Assembly (NCBI GenBank): GCA_033557835.1
Contig: JAWQRO010000485.1
Span: 1-38,152, forward strand
Reading direction: 5' to 3'
Source: Helochares maculicollis
Lineage: Eukaryota; Arthropoda; Insecta; Coleoptera; Hydrophilidae
Length of the DNA stretch: 38,152 nt
In this document: one piece after another, positions 10,997-21,637 of the stretch
How positions within the stretch are numbered: position 1 is the first letter of the stretch
Layout of the letters: every line of letters begins with the position of its first letter
The notes under the pieces: generated by a model
What the model saw: only the letters and a program-made list of their open reading frames with translations
What the model was told of the DNA's origin: nothing
Databases searched by the model: none
Program-made: the position numbers and the translations under genes

Positions 10997-11998
10997 ATGG
11001 ATCAAAGAACCTGTATCAAATTTTATGTGAAAAACGAAATAAAGTGCGCGGATGCATTCTGAATGGTGACTGTGGCATACGGAGAAGCTACCTTGGACCG
11101 AAGCAACGTTTATCGTTGTTACAAAATGTTCTCAGAAGGCCGAGAAGATGTGAACAACAGACGAAAAAATTGATGAAGTGAAGAAAATGGTATTGGCCAA
11201 TCGTCGAATCACCATTAGAGAAGTTGCTGAGGACCTAGACATATTGATTGGCTCGTGCCAATCGATTTTTATCAATGATTTGGGCATGAGACGGGTCGCC
11301 GCGAAATTCGTACCAAAATTGCTCAATTTCGACCAAAAACAGCTTCGCATGAAAATTGCTAACGAGCTGTTGGACTCTGTCCTCTCCAGAGGGTCATAGC
11401 TGGTGATGAATCGTGGGTTTACGGTTATGACGTAGAAACCAAAGCTCAATCATCTCAATGAAAGCTGCCGCACGAACCAAGACCGAAAAAAGCTCGCCAA
11501 GTTCGGTCGACTGTGAAAGTTTTGCTTACCGTTTTCTTCGGTTGCAGGGGCGTGGTGTATCGTGAGTTCTTGCCAACGGCCAATAGGAAATATTACCTGC
11601 AAGTTATGCACAATTTGTGTGAAGCAATCCGCCAAAAACGCCTGGATTTGTGGAAGAACAACAATTGGCTTCTGCACCACGACAATGCCCCTGCTCACAC
11701 ATCGTTGCTTCTGCGCGACTTTTTGGCCAAAAACAACACACTAATGATGTCGCAGGCACCATATTCCCCAGCTCTGGCCCCCTGTGATTTTTTCTTGTTC
11801 CCGAAACTAAAGAGGCCCATGAAAGGAAGACGCTACGCTAATATTGACGAGATAAAGATGGCATCGAAGGAGGAGCTGAACAAGATAAAGGAAAATGATT
11901 TTTTCAAGTGCTTCGAAGATTGGAAAAAACGTGGACACAAGTGTATAATATCTCATGGGAATTACTTTGAAGGGGACAAAATAGATATTCATGAATAA
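10997..11998 (+). pseudogene. mariner transposase pseudogene, all three catalytic Asp codons kept
   Basis: The ATG at 10997 follows an A-run and starts MDQRTCIKFYVKNEIKCADAF, the usual N-terminal helix-turn-helix of this mariner group. Then come VKKMVLANRRITIREVAED (second HTH, about 11180-11240), RRVAAKFVPKLLNFDQKQ, GDESWVYGYDVETKAQSS (first Asp at 11405), LLHHDNAPAHTSLL (second Asp at 11681) and YSPALAPCDFFLF (third Asp at 11786). Exactly 34 residues separate the last two, so it is DD34D. The C-terminus has CFEDWKK and YFEGDKIDIHE, ending at TAA 11996-11998. Damage seen: an in-frame TGA at 11060; a frameshift near 11155 that also removes the usual ~10-residue linker before TDEKIDEV; a frameshift near 11390; and a TGA in place of Trp at 11459. 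The frame from 11513 to 11998 is open for 161 codons. It is inactive as it stands. Confidence 0.9.
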
Positions 11999-12022
11999 AT
12001 AAATAATTTTTGAAAAAACATA

Positions 12023-12056
12023 GAATTCGCGATACTTTTTGAACACACCTTGTATA
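12023..12056 (-). repeat. Right terminal inverted repeat of the 10820-12056 mariner
   Basis: Read on the minus strand this begins TATACAAGGTGTGTTCAAAA and continues AGTATCGCGAATTC. Its inner part is matched on the plus strand at 10822-10831, supporting the call of a mariner end. Confidence 0.75.
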
Positions 12057-12560
12057 TCTGAGCCCATTGACTTGACGCTGCGGTTACAGAGTAAAAATAA
12101 TGAAGGACTCTAATCATGCAACTAGAAGGAAACAACTGCGACGCATCGTAGCGTCGTATTGCAAAACTTGCCTAGATGTAAGACTGCTAATGCTAATCTC
12201 TTAGTTATATGCTTGGACTAAGTACAAGAAGAAATAAATCGAACAGCGGCATCTAGTTTCAAATTAGAAATTACACAATTATAAGTGCGCATTAAACTTG
12301 TTACTAAATGATTCTTTGCTGTAGCTGGGTAACTCGTTAATAGGTTAACGCCCCTTTAACGTAAGAAACTTAATCCGCAAGTTAATCTTATGTCATTCGA
12401 TAATGAACGTCAATTATACCAGTATCTTAAATGGTTGTTCCTTGAACACTAAAGGGGCGCTATATAAGATTCACAGCCTCGCTCGTTGCTCCCTAGAAAT
12501 CCGACCAGCCACCTACTTTTGTGGTTCAATGGCTCTCCATGATACAGACGTTGCTTGCTC

Positions 12561-12819
12561 CTAATGAAGGCGAGGTGCTCTCCATAATTGCAATTTTGGT
12601 CGCTCGTTTAGAAAAGTGCACCTTTCAAATTTCTCATTAATTTCCGCGATATATTTGTGCAAATCACAAAGGACTCTAAGACTTTCATCATGATAATCCC
12701 GATGGAAAATACCTTCCAGGCACTGAGACAGTATGTCGCTTTCCACTTTCTTTTGCCAGTATACTTGATTCGCAGAAATCCAATATTTAATTTGTTTTGT
12801 CTCGGAGACTTTAAAGTCG
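12561..12819 (-). other. Coding-like minus-strand frame of about 85 codons, unknown
   Basis: On the minus strand the frame is open from about 12819 to the stop at 12561-12563, with no ATG. The first start-like codon is a GTG at 12746, which is not a normal eukaryotic start. The translation has balanced composition unlike the surrounding AT-driven frames: VSETKQIKYWISANQVYWQK, then SQCLEGIFHRDYHDESLRVL, then HKYIAEINEKFERCTFLNER, ending WRAPRLH. It contains three Trp and an apparent amphipathic helix. I recognise no family. It could be a terminal exon of a minus-strand gene, a decayed retrocopy or a piece of an unknown transposon. A GTAAGTAT donor lies on the minus strand near 12892-12899, about 75 nt upstream. 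That would allow a short intron, but the acceptor side has no pyrimidine tract. Confidence 0.3.
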
Positions 12820-13763
12820 AGACTCTTCTTTTACTTTATTCGCTTATTAAATTTCAAAACGGAAGTGCGAAAAGGTCATGGTTGTTGTCCTTTTATACTT
12901 ACAATAATTTTTAAGTTACCAACATCAAGAAAAGATAAGCTAAGTAAATTTGTTAGTTAAACAAATATAGAAGGAAGAGAGTATTACGAAGTTCTGTTGG
13001 TTAAAGTAACGTGTGTACACACGCAGAAGCTCCTGACAGACGGGCATAAAATATAGAGAACTTAATAATGATGGAAAGCGACTGCGGCTTGTTTGTGTAA
13101 ATATGTCACCTCGTCAAATATAAAATGGAAAGCTTACATACTTGTCAATCGAATAATTGAATGTTGATGCAATCTTTCTACTATACAACGTTCATTTACT
13201 TATTTAGGTAATAAACGAGCCTATTTCTGTCGATTTTATAGCCACTAGAATCCCTGTTATCTTGAGATGTGCCACGTTTCTTTTGATGAAAAGGATTTCA
13301 TTATCAATGCTTATTTATATCGTTGAAAATATTTTCTCTGCAATGCTTTATTTTATGATTACTTGCTCAAACATTCTGGGAAATATTTAAAAATAAGCAC
13401 ATTTAAATTAAATGTGACATTAAAATAAACTATCGCGTCTCTCTGGCGCCCTTAGTTTTTATGTGGCGGACTGGGTTATAAAGCTAGCAATAAAATGCAG
13501 AAGAGGACCCAAAGCATGAAAATACACCCCAAATTTTTTATTAGATTTATACTTCCTTGCGACTTATTCAGCAGAATATATTAATTTTTTAAATGATTTA
13601 TTGAGCCATTTAATGACTAGTACACGTAAAAACTAGGTAGGGTCGAAGTTAACTACTTAAGAGATTTATAAAAGTATTAACTCCAAGAGGATATAATAGA
13701 AGCTTGTTAAAATAAAAGATAAAATATGGATTATACTTTAATATAATCTGTTTTTGATTGCAG
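12820..13763. other. Intron-like AT-rich stretch preceding the exon
   Basis: No gene is seen. It ends in the splice acceptor TTTTTGATTGCAG at 13751-13763, where a T-rich tract precedes the AG. Confidence 0.6.
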
Positions 13764-13950
13764 TGCCTGACCACGTAAGACCGCGCGTGTGTTCTCTACC
13801 GGAAAAAGCTTACAACCCCAGGCTAAGCGACGATCTGTACCGATTGAGGACGTTCAGTATAACAAATAAGGGTGGCGTAGTTAACTGCGGCGATTCAATA
13901 ATAAACCGCAGATCTAGGTCGAATACCAGCGTGAACTCTACCGCTAGTAG
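13764..13950 (+). CDS. Internal exon, probable RGK-family GTPase N-terminal linker
   Basis: An internal coding exon of 187 nt. It begins after the acceptor TTGATTGCAG (AG at 13762-13763) and ends at AG|GTAAGT (donor at 13951). The frame is open throughout: the exon completes a codon split after its first base and ends two bases into the next codon. It encodes about 61 residues, including RPRVCSLPEKAYNPRLSDDL, YRLRTFSITNKGGVVNCGDS and NRRSRSNTSVNSTASR. Codon use and composition are unlike the flanking AT-rich DNA. The RTFS...KGxVNxGDS...RRSRSNTS pattern resembles, from memory, the stretch before the G domain in invertebrate RGK (Rad/Gem/Rem) GTPases, small Ras-like proteins known to inhibit voltage-gated calcium channels. 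No nucleotide-binding motif lies in this exon. The splice exon is near certain; the family name is moderate. Confidence 0.6.
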
Positions 13951-13956
13951 GTAAGT
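13951..13956 (+). promoter_or_regulatory. 5' splice site (GTAAGT) of the exon
   Basis: GTAAGT directly after the coding AG matches the U1 consensus at all six intron positions. The frame breaks within the intron at once (TAA in the next codon), supporting its use. Confidence 0.8.
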
Positions 13957-14473
13957 TTTTCCTTTTTCCTTCAATATGCAGGCTGTATACAAATTTGATA
14001 TCTAAGTTGGACATCGTGCAACTGCTGGCCAACAGCATGTCCCATATTTTGTAATAGTTTTTTATCAAAGGAGTAGCATTGAGATTATATCTAACAATTT
14101 GTTAACTTCCAATAAACTAATGTAAATTTATGCAGAACAAAACTGGAGACTAATTGATAAAAAAGCTATGCTTCCGACAAATGTTTTAAATATTCTTTGC
14201 TGCGACAAGAGATAACTTTTACTCTCTGATTTACTAATTAATGTGTTTCAAAATTATATACGCTTGTCAAAAATGCAGTTTGAATGCAACATGTATTTTT
14301 TGAGATGCAATTTCATCCGCACTGATTCTGCACTAACATTTGTAAATGCGGTCTTAGAAAATTTAAATAAAAATCAATTTTACAAGAAAATAGGATAAGA
14401 TAATGTAATTCATTTATTACATATTGTGTTTTTTTTTACATATATCAACCTGTATTTCAAGGTGAGGCCTCCT
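13957..14473. other. Intron sequence between the exon and an RTE-like LINE
   Basis: AT-rich with no recognisable gene. It leads into the 3' simple-repeat tail of the minus-strand LINE. Confidence 0.6.
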
Positions 14474-14492
14474 TAATTAATTAATTAATTAT
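14474..14492. repeat. TTAA tandem run at the LINE 3' end
   Basis: Four or more tandem TTAA units. The position at the 3' boundary of the minus-strand LINE suggests it is the element's tail or its AT-rich target. Confidence 0.6.
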
Positions 14493-14557
14493 TATTTTTA
14501 CACAATGTTGTTCGCGTGCTTCTTCTTCTTCTGAAAAGGGGATGTCTTGGTGTACTT

Positions 14558-17050
14558 TTATGTGGATATCCCTACCACTTGCCGTATGTATTTTTGTTCC
14601 AGCAACTTCCATTTATTGCAGTCTCCGGCTACCCTAACCATGTTCTTCCTGCAAATCTTCTGATGTCTCGGTCCCATCTGTCTTGGTCTCTTAATACCCC
14701 TGGGATACCATTCTATTATTGTTGTTGTCCATCTATTGTCTGTCCTTCTTGCTATGTGTCCCGCCCATTGCCATTTCAGTGATTTGACTCTTTGGATTAT
14801 ATATGTTACTTTGGTCTTATCTCTAATCCATGCGTTTCTTTTCCGATCTTTGTCCAGGTTTCGCAATCGTAAGTTAGGACTGGAAGGATACATTGGTCGA
14901 ATGTTTTGCTCTTTAAGTGGAGGGGCATTTTGGATTTGAATATTAAAGAGTTTCGTCCAAATGCTCTTCATGCAAGTTTAATTCTTCTATTGATTTCTGG
15001 AAGTAGTGATCCTGATATATTTATTAGTTGACCGAGATATATGTATTCGTCAACTGTTTCTAAGGTGGTACCCTCAATGGTGATGTGTGTTTTATTTGTG
15101 AATTCGTTGAACATCACCTTTGTCTTAGAGAGGTTCATCTTTAAACCTACTCCCCGACTGACCAAAGCTAGTTCATTTAGCATTATTTGGAGATTGGCGG
15201 GGTCATTTGCTATCAGGACTATGTCGTCGGTGAAGCGAAGGTTGTTGAGGCGTTCTTCGTTTATATACAATCCGTAGTTGTCCCTTAACCTTCTGAACGC
15301 ATGTTCTAGGGTGGCTGTAAATAGACTGGGGGATATTGAGTCTCCCTGTCATACTCTTTTGCGTACAGAGAACTCCCTAGTTTCTTTATGGAGTTTATCA
15401 GCCGCTTTATCCTCTTTCTTGATTTTATTCAGTAAATGAATATATATGTTTTGTCTACACCTTGTTCTGTCTCGGCATTTGTTATTGCTTGTGGCATTAC
15501 CGAGTCGAATGCTTTCTCGAAGTCAATGAATGCTAATGACATTGGTAATGTGCGCTAATCACTTCTTTGATTGTATGAATGTGATCCATTGTGGTGAAGC
15601 CCTTTCGGAAACCAGCTTGTTCTCTTGGTTGGGCAGAATTTAGTGAAGATTGAATCCGGTTGTTGATTATCTTTGTGAGAATTTTATATACTGCTGGTAG
15701 GAGGCTTATGGGGCGGTAATTTTTGATGTCTTCGTTGCTACCTTTCTTGTGGATAAGGATTATGGTAGCTTTGTTCCAGTGGTCAGGGATTTTCTTTTCC
15801 TTTAAGCATTCGATGTATAGTGTTGCCAGGTATTCAAGGGTTTTGGTGTCTGTTAGTTTTAGTAGTTCTGCAGTCATTCGGTTATTTTCTGTTGCCTTTC
15901 CAGTTTTCATGCTCTTTAGGGCCATTTGTACTTCAGAAAGTAAGACTATTGATGAACAGCTATTAATTGTTTCGTTCAGTTGTGTATTGTAAGGGGCTGC
16001 GTATAGTTCTTTGCAGAAGTTGTCCACGTAATGAAGGATGTCAACTCTATTTGTGATTCCTGTATTGTTGCTGTCAATCATAGCTAGTATTTGTTTGTTG
16101 CCAAGTATTAGTTTATGCTTGGCTTTCTTGTAACTTTAGCAATCTTCTTCCTGATTGATTTGCAAAATTCCAGGTAATTGATTCGGTTGTTATTGTCCCA
16201 GTTTCTCTTTATTTCTCGACTTTGTTTCATGAGAATTTTGGTATTGTGTGACAATTTCTTGATTTCCTTGTTTTTGATTGTACCTCCTATACTTATTGCA
16301 GTATTTTTAATTTACTCCATTAGTTCTAGTTTTGGGTTATTTAGATCTTTGATTGTTGAGTTTAGTATTGCTTGGAACTTCTCTTCATTCTTTGATAGGT
16401 TTGTAATATCTATTATTGATTTGCCCCTTTGGTTTATCAGTTTAATTTTTTTAGTCTTGTGTTGATCTCAATTTTTACTCTGACAATTCTGTGATCCCTG
16501 CCTGTGTTAATTCTGTTGAGGATGCTAACATCTTTGACTGTATCCTGTCTGTTGGTCAGGATAAATTCTATTTCGTTTCTTATGTCAGCGTTAGGTCTTT
16601 CACTACGTTCATTACGTGGTTTATTCCGTAATGCCCCATTGAGGGTTTCCTGGGTCAGCTTTGTGCTACTTTGGCGTTGAAGTCCCCAATCAGATGTTCA
16701 AACTGGCAGTTTTCTTCGTTCATGGATTGTCTTATTTCATCAAAGAAGTCTCCTATTTCTTCGCCGGGGTGACTAGATGTTGGTGCATTAGCCTGGACTA
16801 TCTGTATTTTATATCTATGAGATATTTGTAGCGTGAGGTTAGGCTACCCTATCAGAGATGCTGGATACTAGGAGCAGTTTATGTTTAATTTTCTTATTGA
16901 TCAGAACTCCTACTCCACTTGTTCTTCCTGTTGTTGTTCTTTGGTGGTATAAGAGGTGACCTGATTGCATTTCTATGAGGCTTTCATCTTTTCGTCTTAC
17001 TTCGTTTAGACCAATGATGGACCAATTTATTTTGTCTGTTTCTGACAGAA
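14558..17050 (-). pseudogene. RTE-like endonuclease/reverse transcriptase pseudogene
   Basis: The single ORF of the LINE, now broken. The endonuclease part (about 17050-16440) shows WSIIGLNEVRRKDESLIEMQ, GVGVLINKKIKHKL, LIGDFNAKV and NEIEFILTNRQDTVKDV with DHRIVRVKIEI, the last corresponding to the catalytic SDH. A linker follows. The RT frame at 16081-15533 (182 codons) has ALKSMKTGKATENNRMTAEL, IPDHWNKATIILIHKKGS, YRPISLLPAVYKILTKIINN and EQAGFRKGFTTMDHI. FIDFEKAFDSV lies near 15510-15540. The catalytic block reads LRFTDDIVLIAND (15205-15245), with Thr in place of the usual Ala. GLKMNLSKTKVMF and DEYIYLGQLI follow. The C-terminal domain (14971-14558) has SLKWQWAGHIARRTDNRW, a hallmark of insect RTE-type ORFs. 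Several stops and frameshifts lie between these frames. Confidence 0.87.
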
Positions 17051-17054
17051 GTTC

Positions 17055-17069
17055 ATATATATATATATA
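17055..17069. repeat. AT dinucleotide microsatellite
   Basis: About seven AT units lie directly against the truncated 5' side of the RTE-like element. Confidence 0.8.
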
Positions 17070-20000
17070 AAACGATTTTTCTCAATAATTACATAATATA
17101 AGTGCACTTAAAATACAAAATACAGAATATGGCCGGATTATTCATATTTTTCCTAATATGTTCCCTCCTTTGTAAATTATGTGGGTCATACTTATTTTTA
17201 GTGAAACTTTTTAGCGGGTATAATTTACAATTACAAGCAAATTATTATCTTGATTTAACTTTCAGATACGCTTATAAAACACTAGTTCTAATTTGCACTG
17301 AATTGTTTAAAAACTGATAAATTAAATAAATGTAAATTAAAGTGTTTTAGAAGTGCTCTGCAAACACTAATTCTTTTTTAAATCGGCATTTAATACTTCA
17401 AAATGGCACTTCGATGAATATGTAAATTTATGTTGCCATGAATAGTTTGTTCGTTTCTGTATATACTTTTCCGTACCTTCTGCATTAAAGGGAAACTGTT
17501 TTTTGAATATCGCACTACCATTGCAATTCAACGAAACGATATTTGTTTTCTTTCAGTGTCCTTATACAGAAACTATTGCTTCTGTCACGTTTTCAATTTA
17601 AACGCTGGGGCTGAAAAATTGAAAACAGTGCAAGCTCTAACATATATTTTTAAATCTATGACGCTTTATTTATAAATAAAAACGTAAAACAAATTGGTTA
17701 CCCATTCTTTGCAGAAGCAAATTGCTCAGACTAACAATGTCTTATCAACGATACTTGTAAATTTAAGCTGAAATTCATGCCAGCAATCTTAAGGAAATAA
17801 TTCTTCAGTTACTAACATTATATTAATTACTGTCAATTGTGTTGTTAGTGACTTGTACTTTTTTCTTAGTTTAAAACTAAATCTAAACAATATGAAATCT
17901 AAGATTATAGAGAGAATTAAACAAAAGTCAAAGTCTGCCAAGCATCAATTATTTAATAAAATTAATTTAAAGTTTTTTATTCCAACCCATTAATTTTCCT
18001 ACTTTATAGATACTTGGGCCGAAATATGAGAGTAAACATACTGTCTTGTCTATTCAAGTTGATAAAATAAGCAGAAAATTATTCCTTTTATTCTCGTTCA
18101 TTTTGCTCAATTTTGTAGGTGATCTTGTTAATCTCACTCTTCTGCCAATATTTTTGTTTCTTTATATTATTGTCCATTTCATTAAGTTTCCATCTATGGT
18201 GAATTTGTCGCTCCCCATGTTGTATCTCCATGATATATCATAAGTGAGCATTTTGCCCTAAATCAGTTTTGCTTACTTTATTTCCTTTACAGTTACAACC
18301 ATCTATTACAGCAATTTCTCGTTTTTTCTTGCCTTTCGTCAAAATCATCTTCTTCAGGTTGCTATGTTGATGATACATGTCTTTAAATTCTACATCTTGC
18401 TTCCTTATTCGGTGTAAATGCTGATGCCAAATTACTCACACTCAAAAACATCTTAGAGGTAGTTTATGTGTAAGAGACGGAAAAACTAAATAATTGGTTT
18501 GCAATCAGCGAAATGTAATTTTTCAAATTTCGTTACAACGCAAAGTCGGAAATAAATTGAACTAAGTTAATAATAGGAAATCTTCTCTTGCAGTTAATCA
18601 TATAACTTTGTCGCAAATTGGTGCAGTGCCAAAATACAATATTATAAGCAACCCCTTGTGCCGGGAGAATATTGTGTAAGTTCCTATATATTCCATTTAA
18701 TGACATCGATACAATCCAAAATACCAAAACCTGTCTTTCTTGACTTTTTTCAAGAAGATACACAACTAAAAGCTATATCTTCAGCAGCGGAACCAATGAA
18801 AATAGAACAAAATCAACTAGCTTGATTAGTTTGTTGCTTATTGTAGTCACAGCAAAAGGGCTGACGGGCCTGAAAAGTTTTAAGAAATTACCGTTTCATG
18901 AGCTTGTGACTGCAGCAGCCCTACCAAAATATGATTCCTCTAAAAACAGTATTTTGAAGGAAATGTAGTACTTATTTCCTTATCAAGAGCTTAGGAAATG
19001 ACACAAAAAGCCTAGAAAGTGGAACATTACTGAACAAATCTGCCGAGTCTTTACATGCCGTCGTAGGTTAAAAATTAGCTTTGTAAATATTTATTTTCTA
19101 TTAAATCTAAGTTGATCTAATAGCATCCAATAGCACATAAAGCAAAATCCATCCATCTTCAACAAGACAATATTATTCACTATTCTTCTGCTAATAATGA
19201 AATATTCAATTTAAAAGACTAATCGCAAATATTTCGAATTTAAATTTAATAGATCTTCATTATTTTAATTCCATGTAATCGTTCCTGCACCAAAACTCTT
19301 GTAGACAAATAAACTGAATGTGCGCTAATTGTTTTTAATGATTTATGTATGAAGAAATTCGATATCTTTTTAACATTTCAAAAGTGTATGGGTTCAGCAA
19401 TGATAGATTATGGTTGCAGCAATTACAAAATAGAACATCTCAACAAATGAAAGCCTTGCCATGAAAGAATTTTGTCCACACCAATTTTGTGCAGCGACAA
19501 TAGTTTTGCTGTTAGCTGCCGTTTTCTTTTAATTTATAATTTTAAAATATTTGCTTCCTTTACGTAAGTTAAAAAGTAAATAAAAAAAATAGGAAAATGT
19601 AATTCTTCACTGTATGCCACTATTTGGGACAAAATAAATACGTAACTGTAAACTATAATTTACGACAGAGGGAGCACATCATTAATTTTCTTAGTTGTCT
19701 TAGTAGACAATCAATATTTTCCCTTATTAGCTAAGCTAGAAAATTCTAGTTATTTGAAGTAACTCGACGAGTTCATTGCCAATTTCTGATCCGTATATAT
19801 TGCTATTAGATGTTGTTTATTAGCAGCTGAAAATACACTACCGGTTAATTCCTTTTCATGTTTACTGTGTATCATAATTTCAAGAATAGAAAATTTTGGA
19901 CTACCAAACACCGTACAGAACTAAAATAGTAGCTTTAATAATTTATTTAATGTTATATCTTTACGCCTCTCTTCTACATAAGCTTTGTTAGAAAATATTA

Positions 20001-21417
20001 TCGGAAAAGAAATTCTAGGTTCAATTCTTTCTGATTTATATTCAAACTTTATTCCGAAGTAGCAATTTGTAGATGGTCGCATCTGAGCTTCCCTCCTGAT
20101 GTTAATTTGCCTTTAAAAAAGACAGATGAAAACGACGTACGTGAGAGAGAAGTGTAATGGCGAATAATCGTGACCACATCTCACTAGGGATGCAATTCTA
20201 CAGTGGAAAAGAGAGCACCGGGTGGAAAAACACGAGAGCATTGACTTAGCAAATCTTACCGCCCACTCAAAATCATCCACTTTCCTGCTTGTAAAGTAAA
20301 AAATAAAACACTGTAGCATTAATCGCTGGCTCACTGCCTCTCATAAACAGTTTGCGTGTATGACTTTGGTGATGCGAAATTGTTCTCTCGGGTGTTGCAC
20401 CTTTTAGCGGGTTGGTCTGTGTATTCTTTATGAACGCTAAAACGTTGAGTGCCATTAAATCTTGTGAATGCAGCATGAAATATGAATGAGAGAAGCATTT
20501 ATTAGCCGCTTTGTGTCGCCTATTGTTGAAGGAAAATAACCATTTTATTTGATTTTTATTTTTCCAACTTCGCCCCCTGGCGCATAAAACTCTTATAATT
20601 GCTATTTGGGCCGAAAAAATAATCACATTTCTCTTGCATATAGATGTGTTATACTTCTCAATTCTATAGATTTTCTACTTGAAATTGCGGATAAATTAGT
20701 TTTCCAATTTATAACATTTATCTTAGCTTATGTAAATATATTTGATTATGCGCGGAAAAAGCAAGACTACAATTTCAGCATCGCATCGAATTTTTTTTGA
20801 TATTTGTCCCGTTACACTAGTGTTAAATCGATAAAAAAAACCAACTTATCATGGATTGTCGCTTTCGGCGATATGGAAAACGAGTCAAAAACTCGGTGCC
20901 TCTAGATGGTAACATTTTAAGTTTATTTACCGTTTGTCTAGACTGGTCTTGTCAACCGACATCTTTTCCTTGCTTTTATTGGCAAAATTTATAAATAAAA
21001 TGATTTCAATGGCAGCTAGGTCTACATTTTACATAGGAAAATTTATACGTTTGGTGGACAATTTAATCAGCAGTTGCCATACTGTGCATGCACTACTTTT
21101 AAGAAAATATCACTAACATATCTCGCAATTTTGTTTGAACAGCAAGTTGAAAATGTGACCAAAGTTGATTAATTGGCAGTTTCTTTAAAATATGATTTAC
21201 ATTTTTAGTTTGCCTTTGTACAATCACGAATATTAATATACATACTGTTGTTTAGCTAATTGAAAACTCAATGAAATATTCAAATATAACGAATATATTA
21301 ATGTCATCTGTAAGAAGAAGGTACAAAGCGGCTTTCATTTTCAGTATAAATTAAATTTTCTTTGTTAACAAATTTTCACCTCATTAATCTTGTGCGTTTG
21401 CCTTAATTTCCATTCAT
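17070..21417. other. Long non-coding stretch, probably intron
   Basis: No supported gene or transposon. The reading frames here (for example 18046-18243) are driven by T-rich DNA and show no motif. A block at about 20110-20600 is noticeably less AT-rich, with phrases such as CGACGTACGTGAGAG and TTCGCCCCCTGGCGC, and may be a conserved non-coding element. An antisense 117-codon frame in it has no recognisable features. Confidence 0.45.
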
Positions 21418-21419
21418 AG

Positions 21420-21637
21420 AATTTTGACAGAAAAGTCACGTCCCTGCGGACATGGATGGCGATAACACGAACTCCAAGTAAATATTATCGTCCGTGCGAA
21501 GCAGAAATAAATGTTTCAAAACCTGTCGCTTTTGTTTTTCTGGTGTGGAGGAGTTCATATTACTCTATCTGGGGACAAAGAAAACGAAAGACATCTTCCA
21601 TGCCGCAACGATCGATGATAAGATGGCTTATTTGAAT
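21420..21637 (+). other. Possible alternative exon after a good acceptor
   Basis: A pyrimidine-rich acceptor, TTAATTTCCATTCATAG, ends at 21419. Joined to the upstream exon in its phase, the sequence would add about 14 codons (ILTEKSRPCGHGWR) and then a TAA, giving a possible alternative terminal exon. In another frame the same DNA is open from 21420 to the TGA near 21637, about 72 codons (including SLRTWMAITRTPSKYYRPCE). The two readings are mutually exclusive and neither is confirmed. I see no known domain. Confidence 0.2.

Larger units (their letters stand above)
10820..12056 (+). mobile_element. mariner element, nearly full length, partly decayed left end
   Basis: A mariner of about 1.24 kb. 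The right end (about 12023-12056) reads, on the minus strand, TATACAAGGTGTGTTCAAAA followed by AGTATCGCGAATTC, ending at TA dinucleotides (12053-12056). The left end keeps only the inner part of this repeat, AAGTATCGCG at 10822-10831. The outer bases differ, so the left boundary is approximate (10800-10822). The enclosed transposase is the best preserved mariner protein in the window. It sits immediately upstream (on the plus strand) of the R1-like relic's truncated 5' end. Confidence 0.85.
14474..17054 (-). mobile_element. RTE-like non-LTR retrotransposon, minus strand
   Basis: A LINE of about 2.6 kb read on the minus strand. The 5' side (near 17054) starts within the AP-like endonuclease, so it is 5'-truncated by a short distance. 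The 3' side ends in (AAG)n-like DNA (14518-14532 on plus) and then a TTAA tandem run (14474-14492), which fits the simple-repeat 3' tails of RTE elements. It lies in the intron about 520 bp downstream of the exon and antisense to it. No target-site duplication could be identified because both ends are low-complexity. Confidence 0.85.

Noticed and set aside
12347..12460. Inverted CGCCCCTTTA / TAAAGGGGCG pair and a nearby TATATAAG as a promoter or MITE
   Set aside because: The repeat is only about 10 bp and no transcript or element is evident, so I did not call it.
15723..15992. 89-codon plus-strand frame
   Set aside because: Shadow of the minus-strand RT, whose motifs are clear.
16178..16465. 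95-codon plus-strand frame
   Set aside because: It is the reverse of the RTE-like endonuclease/RT linker and has T-rich hydrophobic content only.
18046..18243. 65-codon frame with a hydrophobic stretch
   Set aside because: T-rich DNA gives Leu/Phe runs by chance; no start context, homology or splice signals.
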